Shown here piece by piece: positions 25,969-35,231 of a stretch of 58,690 nucleotides of DNA (its first letter is position 1; each line of letters begins with the position of its first letter). The stretch is from Arenibacter latericius DSM 15913 (GTDB lineage Bacteria; Bacteroidota; Bacteroidia; Flavobacteriales; Flavobacteriaceae). The translations under genes were made by a program, and so were the position numbers. The notes beneath the pieces are model-generated. The model was not told the DNA's origin and made no database searches. It worked only from the letters and a program-made list of their open reading frames with translations. The stretch is from positions 1 to 58,690 of the forward strand of contig NZ_AUKX01000037.1 in the NCBI RefSeq assembly GCF_000424985.1. The letters are read 5' to 3'.

Positions 25969-26307
25969 TTATAAATCAAAGCGTTTTAAAGAATCTCCTG
26001 TTTTTATCTGAAAGGCATCCACTATATCCGTTATATAGATATTCCCGTCCCCAGGTTCTTCCGTTCTTCCGTTTTTTAAAATTATTTCAATTGCCCACTG
26101 GGCTTCCCCATTCTGGCAGACCAATTCCAGCTTTACCACTGGACTATCGGTAATGTAAAAATCCAATGAGGGCCTGGCTCCTTTAGCCTTAAAGGCTCCT
26201 GTGCCCTCGGCCTGCGATAAGGTCATACTTTTAAACCCATTGTCGGTCAGCGCTTCAATAATTCTTTGTATCCTGTTTGGTTTTACAAATGCTTTTATTT
26301 CTTTCAT
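25969..26307 (-). CDS. PII-like signalling protein of the metal-efflux operon
   Basis: The protein is about 112 residues from ATG 26307 (MKEIKAFVKPNRIQRIIEAL), with the PII ferredoxin-like fold pattern: beta1-alpha1 as above, a T-loop region (SQAEGTGAFKAKGARPSL) and GDGNIYITDIVDAFQIKTGD near the end. The T-loop is unlike GlnB, with no uridylylated Tyr in the usual context. PII-like proteins are often linked to CusA/CzcA pumps in Bacteroidota, but their effector is unknown. It lies 114 nt after the adaptor gene and just before the Fur-like gene. Confidence 0.8.
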   Translation of the reverse strand: MKEIKAFVKPNRIQRIIEALTDNGFKSMTLSQAEGTGAFKAKGARPSLDFYITDSPVVKLELVCQNGEAQWAIEIILKNGRTEEPGDGNIYITDIVDAFQIKTGDSLKRFDL

Positions 26308-26421
26308 AGTATGCATCTTTAAAATGATAATCGATTTAGAGCCGATCCTGCTTTTTGGTTTTCAACCAACTAATGAAGACAATCCACAAACCCGGAACCA
26401 AAATCGTTGTTTGTTATTGGA

Positions 26422-27651
26422 TTAATGGTCGTGATCCAGTTCGTCCTTGACCATTTCCGAGGATAGGTTATAGGCTCCGTTTATCACGACTTTGGCATCC
26501 TTTGAAACTTCAGCGGGAAGATGGACCTCTACAAACCCTAAATCAGTAACGCCGACCGACACGCGTATCATTTTAAATTTCAATTTGTTCGCTTCCAATT
26601 TTTTATCTTCATCCAAAATAAAAATAAAGGAATGCTCCCCTTCTTTTATAACGGCAGCTTCCGGTACGGCAAATCCCTTTTTCTCGCCCTGCACTATGCG
26701 CCCCTGCACGTACATACCCGGCAATAGGTTTTTATCCTTGTTTTCTATATCTGCCAGAACTTCCAAAGCTTTTGGGTCGGTATTAAAGGTCTGTCCTATA
26801 GAGCGAACGGATGCCTTAAACAATTCATTTGGACGTGAAGTGGTTGAAAAATGTATCTGTTGCCCTTTTTCGATTTGCCTTATGTCCTTCTCATATACCT
26901 TCAGATTGACATAAATCATCGAGTTGTCGCTTATCGAGAACATTCTGGATTGTGGTGCCACATAATCCCCAAGGCTAATTAGTACTTGATCCACGTAGCC
27001 ACTTATGGGCGCGGTAATGGGAGCCGCGGAATATATTTGGCCTTCAGCCACTTTGTCGGGATTAATGCCCAACAGTTTTAACTGGGATCCCAAACCATTG
27101 ACACTGGAGGAGGTTGAACGATATTTTGACTGCGCCATCTGAAATTCCTTTCCTGAGGACACGCCTTTTTTATAAAGGATCTGCTTGCGTTCAAAATCCT
27201 GTTTCAAAAAGACCAGTTCGTCTATTTTCTCCTGATACTCCTGTTGCATTGCAATGATATCCGGGTGTTCTATATATGCCAATACCTGACCTTTATTTAC
27301 GTTATCGCCTGGTATTACTTTTATAGAACTCACATTTCCACCAATAAACGGACTAATGTTCGCCTTGTCCTGTGGAAAAAGCTCCAGCGTTCCCGTAACC
27401 TTTATGTTGTTCCCTAAATTCCGTTCCTCCAAAGTTCTCATTTCCAAACCAATGGTTTCGGCCTGTTGCTTTGTGATTTCGACAACGCCTTCTTTCTTAG
27501 CCTGGTCTTCTTTGGCCTTCGCCAGTTCCGTAGCGGAACCTTTCTCCTTATTACCGGACTCTGAACCTACTTTAGTATTACAACCTATCAATAAAGAGGT
27601 TACAAAAACTAAACTAATTATAGATATATATTTCATTATTATTTGCTTCAT
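26422..27651 (-). CDS. czcB: RND efflux periplasmic adaptor (CzcB/CusB-like)
   Basis: The 409-residue protein starts with a lipoprotein signal (SLLIGCN, Cys about 24). It has the membrane-fusion layout: lipoyl-like halves (SVKVIPGDNVNKGQVLAYIE region and APISGYVDQVLISLGDYV), an alpha-hairpin between them (about 135-185), then a beta-barrel and a C-terminal domain ending with a HDH tail. It links the inner-membrane pump to the outer-membrane channel. It begins 6 nt after the pump gene, so the two are co-translated. The terminal His-Asp-His may bind metal. Confidence 0.88.
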   Translation of the reverse strand: MKQIIMKYISIISLVFVTSLLIGCNTKVGSESGNKEKGSATELAKAKEDQAKKEGVVEITKQQAETIGLEMRTLEERNLGNNIKVTGTLELFPQDKANISPFIGGNVSSIKVIPGDNVNKGQVLAYIEHPDIIAMQQEYQEKIDELVFLKQDFERKQILYKKGVSSGKEFQMAQSKYRSTSSSVNGLGSQLKLLGINPDKVAEGQIYSAAPITAPISGYVDQVLISLGDYVAPQSRMFSISDNSMIYVNLKVYEKDIRQIEKGQQIHFSTTSRPNELFKASVRSIGQTFNTDPKALEVLADIENKDKNLLPGMYVQGRIVQGEKKGFAVPEAAVIKEGEHSFIFILDEDKKLEANKLKFKMIRVSVGVTDLGFVEVHLPAEVSKDAKVVINGAYNLSSEMVKDELDHDH

Positions 27652-27657
27652 TTTGAA

Positions 27658-30600
27658 TTATAGATTGCCCAATTGATATTGCATATCGATGGTCTGCTGG
27701 TTAAACTGGTTTATGTATTGTAAATGGTTTTGTTTGATTCGGATGGCACTGTTGAGAATCGTTATGTAAGTGATATAGTCTATTTCACCTTCTTTTGACG
27801 CCAATTGTGCTGTGGTAATTTGTTCCTCTGCTAAAAGCAATGCGCCTTCTTGGTAATATTGCAATATCTTTCTAGTTTTCTCAAGGGATTTTAGCAATTG
27901 CGCCACCCTGCTTTCGGTTGTTGCCTTTTGCTCCAAATACTGATTCTCCGCTACCAATGCGTCTGCCTTGGCTGCCTTGACCCTTGATTTCTGTGGAAAA
28001 AACCATAGCGGAATGCTAATACCGGCCTGATAGGTGTTGAAGCCTGACACTGCATCCACAACCTGATTGCCATACGATAAACTGAATTTTGGTAGGAATT
28101 GTGATTTCTCGACACCCACGTTTGCTTTACTTACCTCGGCGTTTTGCAACGCATATTGCAATAATGGGTTATTGACCACCGAAGTGGAATCCATTGTCGC
28201 CATAAAATCCAATGTTTTGTATGGTTCATTTATGGTTTCAATGGATTCATCGGTTCCCAAATATTGTTTTAAGGCGCGTTTGGCAATTTCAATATCATCA
28301 AAAGCTTGTTGTCTTAATACCTGGATCTGTTGAAATTCGGAAGCGGCTGAAATAAATTCCAACTTACCTGTTTCCCCCGTATCATACCGAAGTTGGGCAG
28401 CGGTCTTAAAGCTGGCATAGATACTGTCCAATTGGTCTGCAAAACGCAACCGTGCTTTGTAATAATTAATCTGGTCATAGGCCTGCATCACATTTCGCAC
28501 CAACTGTTGTTCACTGGCCACATAAAACTTTTCTCCCAAGGCAATACGCTCTTTGTAAAACTTCGATCTTGAAAATCCGGAAAGCAAATCAATGTTGCCT
28601 TGTTGCACACCAATAGTTGTCTGAATTCCGGGGAGATTATTTCCATATTCTTCTTTGCCAGTGAAAACTTGGGTGCTACCAAAGTCAAAGCTGCTGCCTT
28701 TCATTGCCTGTTCGCGTTCTATAAAAGCTTGGCTCTCTTTAAGCGATGGGTAATTCTGTTTTGCCATAGCAATGGCCTCCTCTACAGTCAAGGTCCTTGG
28801 AATTGTACCTTCTTGATCGGTGTCTTGGGCAAATGCAGTTCCAGAAGCCATCAAACCGCCAACCATCAAGAATACGGTTACAATGTTCGTTGATTTGCTG
28901 ACATAGCTTACACCTCCATCGGTATTGTCTCGTTCCTTTCTCGATTCCAGCCAATAATAAAGAATAGGTAAAACCACCAAGGTCAGAAATGTTGCCGTAA
29001 GCATTCCTCCAATGACTACCGTTGCCAATGGTCGCTGTACTTCTGCCCCACCAGAGGTGGAAACCGCCATTGGGATAAAACCCATGATTGTTGTAATGGC
29101 AGTCAATAAGATTGGTCGTAAACGTTCGTGCGTAGCTTCGTAAATACGCTTCTTTAAATTGGTCATTCCACTATCTTTTAATTCATTGAGTTTGTTTATG
29201 AGGATTAGTCCGTTTAACACGGCAACCCCAAAGAGAACAATAAACCCGACTCCCGCCGAAATACTGAAAGGCATTCCACGAATCAACAAAACGAAAACCC
29301 CACCAATGGCCGCCAAAGGCACTGCCATATAGATCATCAAGGCCTGTGAAAACGAATTCAAAGCAAAATAAAGTAGAACAAATATTGTCAGTAGAACGAT
29401 TGGCACTACTATCATCAATCGGTCTGATGCACGTTGAAGGTTTTCAAATGAACCTCCATAGGTAACGTAATAACCTGGTGGCAGTTCAACTTCCATTTCC
29501 AGTTTTTGCTGAATTTCCTCGACCATCGATTTCACATCGCGTCCACGGACATTTACACCCACAGAGATACGACGAGAGGTGTTGTCCCTTGAAATCTGCA
29601 TCGGCCCGGATTTATAGCTGATATCCGCCACTTCCTTTAGGGGCAATTGAGCACCGTTCGGTAGGTCTATATAAAGATTTTTAAGACTATTGATGTCTTG
29701 CCTAAATTCCTCAGCCAACAGGATGACCACATCAAAGCGCTTTTCACCTTCAAAGATCACACCTGCCTTTTCGCCTGCAAAGGCGGCACTTACATAACCA
29801 TTTAGTTTGTTTACGGTTACACCGTATTGTGCCATTTTTGCGCGGTTATACACCACCGTCATTTGTGGTAGCCCGCTTGTAGCCTCTACGTTAAGGTCTG
29901 CTGCACCCGGAACTTTTCGGATGACCGCGGCGATTTCCTGTACCTTGTCTGCCAATACATTCAAATCTTCTCCATATAATTTGATGGCCACGTCCTCACG
30001 GATCCCGGTAAGCAGTTCATTAAAACGAAGCTCTACAGGCTGAGTGAACACGAAATTAACGCCAGGTACAACGGCAATTTTTTCTTGAATCTTTTCTATG
30101 AGTTCCTCTTTACTGTCTGCGGATGTCCATTTACTCTTGTCCTTTTCAAGAATAATGTAACTATCGGCAATATCCATGGGCATTGGGTCTGTGGGGATCT
30201 CGGCCACACCAATTCTTGAAACGACCGTTTTTACTTCCGGAAATTCATTAATCAGATTCTGAAGTTTTTCTGAGGCCTCAATGGATTCAGTGAGACTGCT
30301 TCCAGGTTTTATCAAGGCCTGAAAGGCTATATCCCCCTCATCAAATTTTGGGATAAATTCTGCTCCCATATTACTGAAAAGAAATCCTGCAATCAAGAAT
30401 AGCACAACCGCGCCTATAACGACTCCTGCTTTAAAGCGAAGAGAAAAATTCAATATGGGCAAATAGGCTCGATTCAAAGCACCCATAATTTTATTACTGA
30501 TTCTATCAATCTTATTTTCAAATTTAGCAAACCAACTATTTTGGTTTTTGGCAGGTTTTAAAAATAATGACGACATCACTGGAACGTAGGTAAGACAAAG

Positions 30601-32073
30601 GATAATTGCGCCTAAAACGGCAAAACCAAATGTAAACGCCATTGGTCGGAACATTTTCCCTTCCACACCGGTCAAAAACAGAATAGGTGTAAAAACAATA
30701 AGAACAATTAGTTGACCGAAGAAGGCAGAATTCATCATTTTACTTGAAGAGTCATAGGCGATTTCATCCATCTCGGATTGTCCTATGATAGTATTGGATT
30801 TTTTCATCCGTTGATGAATGTGAAAAACCGTTCCTTCCACGATAATCACCGCGCCATCTACAATAATTCCGAAATCTATTGCTCCCAAGGACATTAAATT
30901 CGCCCAAATGCCAAATTGTTTCATCAAAATAAATGCAAATAATAAGCATAAGGGAATTATCGAAGCAGCAATCAATCCACCACGAAAGCTTCCCAAAAGA
31001 AGTACCAAAACGAATATGACGATAAGCGCCCCTTCAATTAGATTTGTTTTTACGGTACTTGTAGTTCTCTCAATAAGCTCGCTTTGGCTTAAAAACGTAT
31101 CGATATAAACGCCTTCAGGCAAGGATTTTTGAATTTCCGTTATACGCTTTTCAACATTGTCTATAACGGTGCTCGGACTTTCGCCTTTCAGCATTAATAT
31201 TTGTCCACCCACAGATTCGTGGCCATCCTGTGTAAAAGCACCATAACGCACTTGACTGCCATATCCAACCTTTTCAGCCACATCTCGGATTAGAATAGGG
31301 TTACCATTTTGTGTAGTGACCACTGTATTTTCCAAATCTGAAATGCTACGCGCCAAGCCTTCGCCACGTATAAAATTGGCCTGATGGTTTTTTTCAATAT
31401 ACGCCCCTCCCGTGTTTGCGTTATTATCGCTTAATGCTTCAAAGACCTGGCTCATAGTAAGTCCAAAGCTTTTAAGTTTATCGGGGTTTAGAGCAACCTC
31501 ATATTGTTTTACATAACCACCAAAAGCGTTTACTTCCACAACTCCAGGGACTAATGCCATTTGCCGTTTAACGATCCAATCCTGAATGGTACGAAGATCT
31601 GTTGCATCGTATTTTTCTTCATACCCTTCTTTTACTTTTAGGGTGTATTGGTAGATTTCGCCCAGACCTGTGGTTATGGGTGCCATAAATGGCGTACCAA
31701 AACCTTCAGGAATTTCTCCCTTCACTTCGGCTAATTTTTCTTGTACCAATTGCCGGGGAAGGTAGGTCCCTGCTTGATCTTTAAAGACAATGGTTACTAC
31801 GGACAGACCAAACCGAGAGATCGAACGCAGCTCGATAACGTCAGGAAGATTGGCCATTGCCAATTCTACGGGAAAGGTTACAAATTGTTCAATGTCCTCA
31901 GTTCCCAAATTGGGAGCAGCTGTAATCACTTGAACTTGATTGTTGGTAATATCGGGCACAGAACCCAAGTTTATAGTGGCCATAGACCAAATACCGGTAC
32001 CGACAAGCACTACTATAAAGAGCCCAATAATAAATTTATTGTTAATGGAAAATGAAATGATCTTGTTAATCAT
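27658..32073 (-). CDS. czcA: Heavy-metal RND pump fused to a TolC-like channel (CzcA-CzcC)
   Basis: The 1471-residue protein has a complete HME-RND pump (about 1-1045) followed by an outer-membrane factor domain (about 1075-1471). TM4 carries DFGIIVDGAVIIVEG, with the Asp, Asp and Glu that mark divalent-cation (Zn, Co, Cd, Ni) pumps such as CzcA rather than Cu/Ag CusA. Between the two parts is a hydrophobic stretch ending GTAFAQ, which looks like the original signal peptide of the CzcC part. Such fusions are common in Bacteroidota; cleavage there would release the channel. It heads the czcA-czcB unit, with a small His-rich gene upstream. Confidence 0.92.
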   Translation of the reverse strand: MINKIISFSINNKFIIGLFIVVLVGTGIWSMATINLGSVPDITNNQVQVITAAPNLGTEDIEQFVTFPVELAMANLPDVIELRSISRFGLSVVTIVFKDQAGTYLPRQLVQEKLAEVKGEIPEGFGTPFMAPITTGLGEIYQYTLKVKEGYEEKYDATDLRTIQDWIVKRQMALVPGVVEVNAFGGYVKQYEVALNPDKLKSFGLTMSQVFEALSDNNANTGGAYIEKNHQANFIRGEGLARSISDLENTVVTTQNGNPILIRDVAEKVGYGSQVRYGAFTQDGHESVGGQILMLKGESPSTVIDNVEKRITEIQKSLPEGVYIDTFLSQSELIERTTSTVKTNLIEGALIVIFVLVLLLGSFRGGLIAASIIPLCLLFAFILMKQFGIWANLMSLGAIDFGIIVDGAVIIVEGTVFHIHQRMKKSNTIIGQSEMDEIAYDSSSKMMNSAFFGQLIVLIVFTPILFLTGVEGKMFRPMAFTFGFAVLGAIILCLTYVPVMSSLFLKPAKNQNSWFAKFENKIDRISNKIMGALNRAYLPILNFSLRFKAGVVIGAVVLFLIAGFLFSNMGAEFIPKFDEGDIAFQALIKPGSSLTESIEASEKLQNLINEFPEVKTVVSRIGVAEIPTDPMPMDIADSYIILEKDKSKWTSADSKEELIEKIQEKIAVVPGVNFVFTQPVELRFNELLTGIREDVAIKLYGEDLNVLADKVQEIAAVIRKVPGAADLNVEATSGLPQMTVVYNRAKMAQYGVTVNKLNGYVSAAFAGEKAGVIFEGEKRFDVVILLAEEFRQDINSLKNLYIDLPNGAQLPLKEVADISYKSGPMQISRDNTSRRISVGVNVRGRDVKSMVEEIQQKLEMEVELPPGYYVTYGGSFENLQRASDRLMIVVPIVLLTIFVLLYFALNSFSQALMIYMAVPLAAIGGVFVLLIRGMPFSISAGVGFIVLFGVAVLNGLILINKLNELKDSGMTNLKKRIYEATHERLRPILLTAITTIMGFIPMAVSTSGGAEVQRPLATVVIGGMLTATFLTLVVLPILYYWLESRKERDNTDGGVSYVSKSTNIVTVFLMVGGLMASGTAFAQDTDQEGTIPRTLTVEEAIAMAKQNYPSLKESQAFIEREQAMKGSSFDFGSTQVFTGKEEYGNNLPGIQTTIGVQQGNIDLLSGFSRSKFYKERIALGEKFYVASEQQLVRNVMQAYDQINYYKARLRFADQLDSIYASFKTAAQLRYDTGETGKLEFISAASEFQQIQVLRQQAFDDIEIAKRALKQYLGTDESIETINEPYKTLDFMATMDSTSVVNNPLLQYALQNAEVSKANVGVEKSQFLPKFSLSYGNQVVDAVSGFNTYQAGISIPLWFFPQKSRVKAAKADALVAENQYLEQKATTESRVAQLLKSLEKTRKILQYYQEGALLLAEEQITTAQLASKEGEIDYITYITILNSAIRIKQNHLQYINQFNQQTIDMQYQLGNL

Positions 32074-32189
32074 AAATAAGTATTAATTCAATTGAAAACT
32101 TACGATGCGAACAGGTGCAGCGTATTTATATGGCGATGCCCATTTTGAGAAACATCACGTTAGGATATAGCTATCCTTAAAAAATTGAA

Positions 32190-32582
32190 TTATACTTGAG
32201 GGGGTTGGAAAAGGGATTCCAGGTATCGGGAAGTGAAGTCTACGTCATGTAAGTTAAACCGATTTTTCCCTTCAAACTTTAGTCGATTGGTCAAAGCCGG
32301 GTTGTTGTTTGCAATAATTAACACTAAATGACAACATTGATTATGGGAATGAATTGGTGCATTCTCCTTATCTTGGTTATTATGATGCCCTTTATTTTTT
32401 GCATCCTTGTCAATGTAATCTTCAACTACATATTCAAAGAATGAGTCACCATAAACTTTATGATCTTGATAATGGGAAAGAATACTTGAAATTTTATCAA
32501 ATGTTTCACAAATGTCCATATCTACGCTAATTCCCTGAAAAAGGAATAAAATAGACATTGATATTGAAACGAGTGTTCTCAT
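32190..32582 (-). CDS. Small His-rich secreted protein preceding the metal pump
   Basis: The 130-residue protein begins with a hydrophobic signal-like segment (MRTLVSISMSILFLFQGISV). A His-rich central stretch follows (GHHNNQDKENAPIHSHNQCCH), plausible for periplasmic metal binding. The C-terminus ends FQPPQV. It is the first gene of the efflux operon. I recognise no named family; similar short proteins precede CzcA in other Bacteroidota, so a metal-binding accessory role is an inference. Confidence 0.6.
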   Translation of the reverse strand: MRTLVSISMSILFLFQGISVDMDICETFDKISSILSHYQDHKVYGDSFFEYVVEDYIDKDAKNKGHHNNQDKENAPIHSHNQCCHLVLIIANNNPALTNRLKFEGKNRFNLHDVDFTSRYLESLFQPPQV

Positions 32583-33120
32583 AAAGTTTTACAAATTTAC
32601 GGATTAATGAGTGCAACTCAATTGCAAAGGGAGGAATATCCTAGCCCCCTAGAATGTCCGTTTTGTAGTACTGTTCAGATGTCATCTGATAAGTTCTATT
32701 TCCTGTTCCATTTATTATTCTTTTTAGTAGTTCCTGCTTAAATCCCATTTTTCGTAATAAGAAAAGTGTATTTAAACTTCTCTTTTATTTAATAGAAATC
32801 GACTACTTTTTCGATACTCAAAATAAGCATAGTTTATTTTTCCCGCATCTTTTATTAGTTTACACTCTTAACCTTTAAATGCCCAAGATGGTTTTTTGAA
32901 TAAGTAAGAGTTAGTTTCAAAACACAAAAATTGGATTTAGAAGTTGATGCGCTATTAAAAGCGAAGGTTCTTTTTAAGAATATTTTCTCTGATTACATTT
33001 CAGGAGAAATTTTAAGCACCTACATTAATTGCCTAGTGATCTATAAGTAGCAACTGCTGGCGCCACAAAAAGAACCTTACACCTAAAATCTTATGGATTA
33101 AACAATTAAATATTTATATT
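32583..33120. other. Noncoding region between metal block and tra operon
   Basis: This is the divergent intergenic region, so it should hold promoters for both sides. A 12-bp perfect inverted repeat, AAGGTTCTTTTT (32964-32975) and AAAAAGAACCTT (33067-33078), encloses most of a 39-codon frame (TTG 32931 to TAG 33050) with no recognised relatives. The rest shows nothing clear. Confidence 0.35.
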
Positions 33121-33328
33121 TAGATATCACGATATACAAATATCCAGATATCAACATATTTAGATATCACGATATACAGATATCCAGATATCCAGATATC
33201 AACATACTCAGATATCACGATATACAGATATCCAGATATCAACATATTCAGATATCACGATATACAGATATCCAAATATCAACATATTCAGATATCACGA
33301 TATATAGATATCCAGATATCGGCATATT
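33121..33328 (+). repeat. Array of five 40-bp direct repeats made of 8-mers (GATATC-rich)
   Basis: Units start at 33121, 33161, 33209, 33249 and 33289. Each is five 8-mers (CAGATATC, ACGATATA, CAGATATC, CAGATATC, AACATATT) with few substitutions; the second unit has one extra CAGATATC, making 48 bp. The repeats are contiguous, without spacers, so this is not CRISPR. Position directly upstream of a ParA gene with a small basic partner suggests a centromere-like (parS) or regulatory binding array. Confidence 0.85.
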
Positions 33329-33344
33329 CGGATGTGTACCAAGG

Positions 33345-33362
33345 TTCCTATATTTATAGGAA
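33345..33362. promoter_or_regulatory. 18-bp palindrome upstream of the ParA gene
   Basis: TTCCTATA and TATAGGAA flank a central TT, giving a perfect dyad 70 nt before the parA start. It lies just after the repeat array and may be an operator of the tra operon. Confidence 0.5.
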
Positions 33363-33431
33363 AATAATCTCCCCCAAAAAACATAGTTAAAGGAATTCAA
33401 TCTACGCAAGACCTGTTATAAGACTTATATT

Positions 33432-34127
33432 TTGGAAACAAGAATAATCAGTATCGTTGGGGAGAAAGGAGGAATAGGGAAAACCACCTTAAACTTAATC
33501 CTTGCTTCCAATTTTTATTATGCCCATGGAAAGAAAGTGGTCCTCTTGGATGGGGACGATCCACAGTATTCCATCTATCAGAAAAGGCAGCGCGAACTTA
33601 GCCTCCTGGCTGAAACGGCTGCCAAGGGATTGGACCTCTATCCCATTGAGCGGGTAACGGTGGACACCCTAAGGGATACCATTTTAAAATATTATGGTCT
33701 GGTAGATTATATTATTTTGGATCTACCGGGAAGCCTAAATGTAGAAATGGTAAAAGGCCTATTATATGTTGAACATATTTTTATTCCCTGTAGTCACGAT
33801 GAATTGGAAATAGACAGTACCTCTAATTTTTACTTTACCTTAAAAAGCAATTTTCTGGAAAATGATCAGCGGGTCTTAAAAAGCGTACACCTATTTTTCA
33901 ACAAATACCAGTTGATACGTAAAAACAAGTTTACCGTACTACGGCAACAATTTCTAAACGCTGGTATCCCCATGATGGAAAGTGTGGTCAAGGATAAAAC
34001 AATCTATAAGGAACAATACCGCAATACCCTACAAGCCATCCCGGAAAATAAGGAAGAAGGTGTTTTGGGCATCAAGAGCTTCCTAAGGGAAGTAGCGCAC
34101 TTATCAAATCTAAAAACACAAACGTAA
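33432..34127 (+). CDS. traA: ParA-family ATPase (TraA-like)
   Basis: The 231-residue protein begins with the deviant Walker A motif VGEKGGIGKTT (about 9-19) and continues with LLDGDDPQYS (Walker A-prime), then DYIILDLPG (Walker B). Homologues open the tra operons of Bacteroides conjugative elements. The start is TTG 33432; no ATG lies nearer the motif. Its stop overlaps the next start (TAATG). With the repeat array upstream and the small partner downstream it has the layout of a type Ib partition cassette, perhaps stabilising the excised circle or guiding it to the transfer machine. Confidence 0.85.
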   Translation: METRIISIVGEKGGIGKTTLNLILASNFYYAHGKKVVLLDGDDPQYSIYQKRQRELSLLAETAAKGLDLYPIERVTVDTLRDTILKYYGLVDYIILDLPGSLNVEMVKGLLYVEHIFIPCSHDELEIDSTSNFYFTLKSNFLENDQRVLKSVHLFFNKYQLIRKNKFTVLRQQFLNAGIPMMESVVKDKTIYKEQYRNTLQAIPENKEEGVLGIKSFLREVAHLSNLKTQT

Positions 34128-34567
34128 TGGGAAAAAAGAAAAAAGTCAGCACCATGGACCTGCTCCAGCAATTAGCCGATAAAAACCAAGAAACCAATAG
34201 CACCTTAAAACAACTCCGGCGAGACCGATTGGAAAACAAGCCTACCGGAAGTTCAGCTACCGAAGGTAGAACGGATTCCGCAACAGATCCACAAGGGAAG
34301 CAACCTCCAACAAAAATCACAAAAAACAACCGAAGGTCTAAAAATCAGCTAGAGTTACTGCTGCAAGTGGACACAACCAAGGGTGAAAATGAACGCATCT
34401 TATTGGCAATTGACAAGGACTGCGCCATGAGGTTCGAAAAAATAGCGCTCGGGATCTCTTATAAAATGGGAATCAAAACTTCCAGAAACGATCTTATCCG
34501 TAAAGTCCTATTGGACTATACGAATAAAAATTACGATAAATTGATTGCACTTATCGAACACCATTAA
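34127..34567 (+). CDS. Small basic partner of ParA (DUF3408/TraB-like)
   Basis: The 146-residue protein has a charged, disordered N-terminal half (about 1-75) and a C-terminal segment ILLAIDKDCAMRFEKIALGI then SRNDLIRKVLLDYTNKN, which looks like a ribbon-helix-helix or DUF3408-type domain. Proteins in this position of Bacteroides tra operons (TraB to TraD) are of this class. By analogy with ParG-like adaptors it could bind the upstream repeats and ParA. It is translationally coupled to ParA. Confidence 0.65.
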   Translation: MGKKKKVSTMDLLQQLADKNQETNSTLKQLRRDRLENKPTGSSATEGRTDSATDPQGKQPPTKITKNNRRSKNQLELLLQVDTTKGENERILLAIDKDCAMRFEKIALGISYKMGIKTSRNDLIRKVLLDYTNKNYDKLIALIEHH

Positions 34568-34577
34568 TAGTAACGAA

Positions 34578-34928
34578 GTGAGCATAACTTGGTACATATT
34601 CATCGCGCTTTCCCTACTCTGGTATGGGTATCTCATTTGGTTATTCGTGATAAAAAATGACGATACCTCAAAAAAACAGCTAAAAAATATTGATAATTTG
34701 CATATAAATAGTAAATTAGTATATAATTCAGAAAATGATCCTACTAATGTAGATGCTGTACTCAACCAATTACACGAAGCGGAGGACGCTTCAGAACTAT
34801 TGGAAGCATTTAGAAAAGGGTCATTGGAAGAAGATTCGAATTCCTTAACTCACAGAAAGCATGAAAAACTCACCATCATCCGCACCAGGAAGTCCGCCGG
34901 GAAATCCCCGCCGGATTCCAAAACTTGA
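34578..34928 (+). CDS. Small single-pass membrane protein of the tra operon
   Basis: The protein is about 116 residues if started at GTG 34578, just after the previous stop; TTG 34545 is an alternative. One transmembrane helix (WYIFIALSLLWYGYLIWLFVI) is followed by a charged cytoplasmic tail. It overlaps the next gene by 68 nt. The position corresponds to TraC/TraD-type small proteins of related elements. I recognise no domain. Confidence 0.55.
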   Translation: MSITWYIFIALSLLWYGYLIWLFVIKNDDTSKKQLKNIDNLHINSKLVYNSENDPTNVDAVLNQLHEAEDASELLEAFRKGSLEEDSNSLTHRKHEKLTIIRTRKSAGKSPPDSKT

Positions 34929-35220
34929 AATCTATCTTTTCTTACTAGTCTACCTTCTGATAATCATGAGCTCGTATGGCCAATTCGACCAGCTCCTGCT
35001 GGAGGCACAGGATTTCAAAAACGACTCAAAAACCCTTTCCAAAGAAATTGTCGATATCATAAAGATCATTGCAGGAGTGGCCATTGCCATTACGGGCTTG
35101 ACCTATCTCTACATCCGGGACCAGCAAACCGATTTGGCCAATAAATTGGGAAAGATCATCATCGGCATCGCCATATTCTTTGCCTTGATTGCCATCGGGG
35201 AGGAAATCGCCAATATTTAA
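34861..35220 (+). CDS. traE: TraE-like membrane protein (DUF4134)
   Basis: The 119-residue protein has an N-terminal hydrophobic segment (about 23-40) and two further helices (KIIAGVAIAITGLTYLYI and KIIIGIAIFFALIAIG). This matches the TraE/DUF4134 proteins of Bacteroides conjugative elements, which take the VirB2/VirB3-like place before TraF. The first 20 residues are Pro-rich and overlap the preceding gene, so a later start cannot be excluded. Confidence 0.75.
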   Translation: MKNSPSSAPGSPPGNPRRIPKLEIYLFLLVYLLIIMSSYGQFDQLLLEAQDFKNDSKTLSKEIVDIIKIIAGVAIAITGLTYLYIRDQQTDLANKLGKIIIGIAIFFALIAIGEEIANI

Positions 35221-35231
35221 ATTCCTTCACC

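Noticed and set aside
33121-33328. Possible CRISPR array
   Set aside because: Repeats are contiguous 8-mers and 40-mers without unique spacers, and no cas genes are present.
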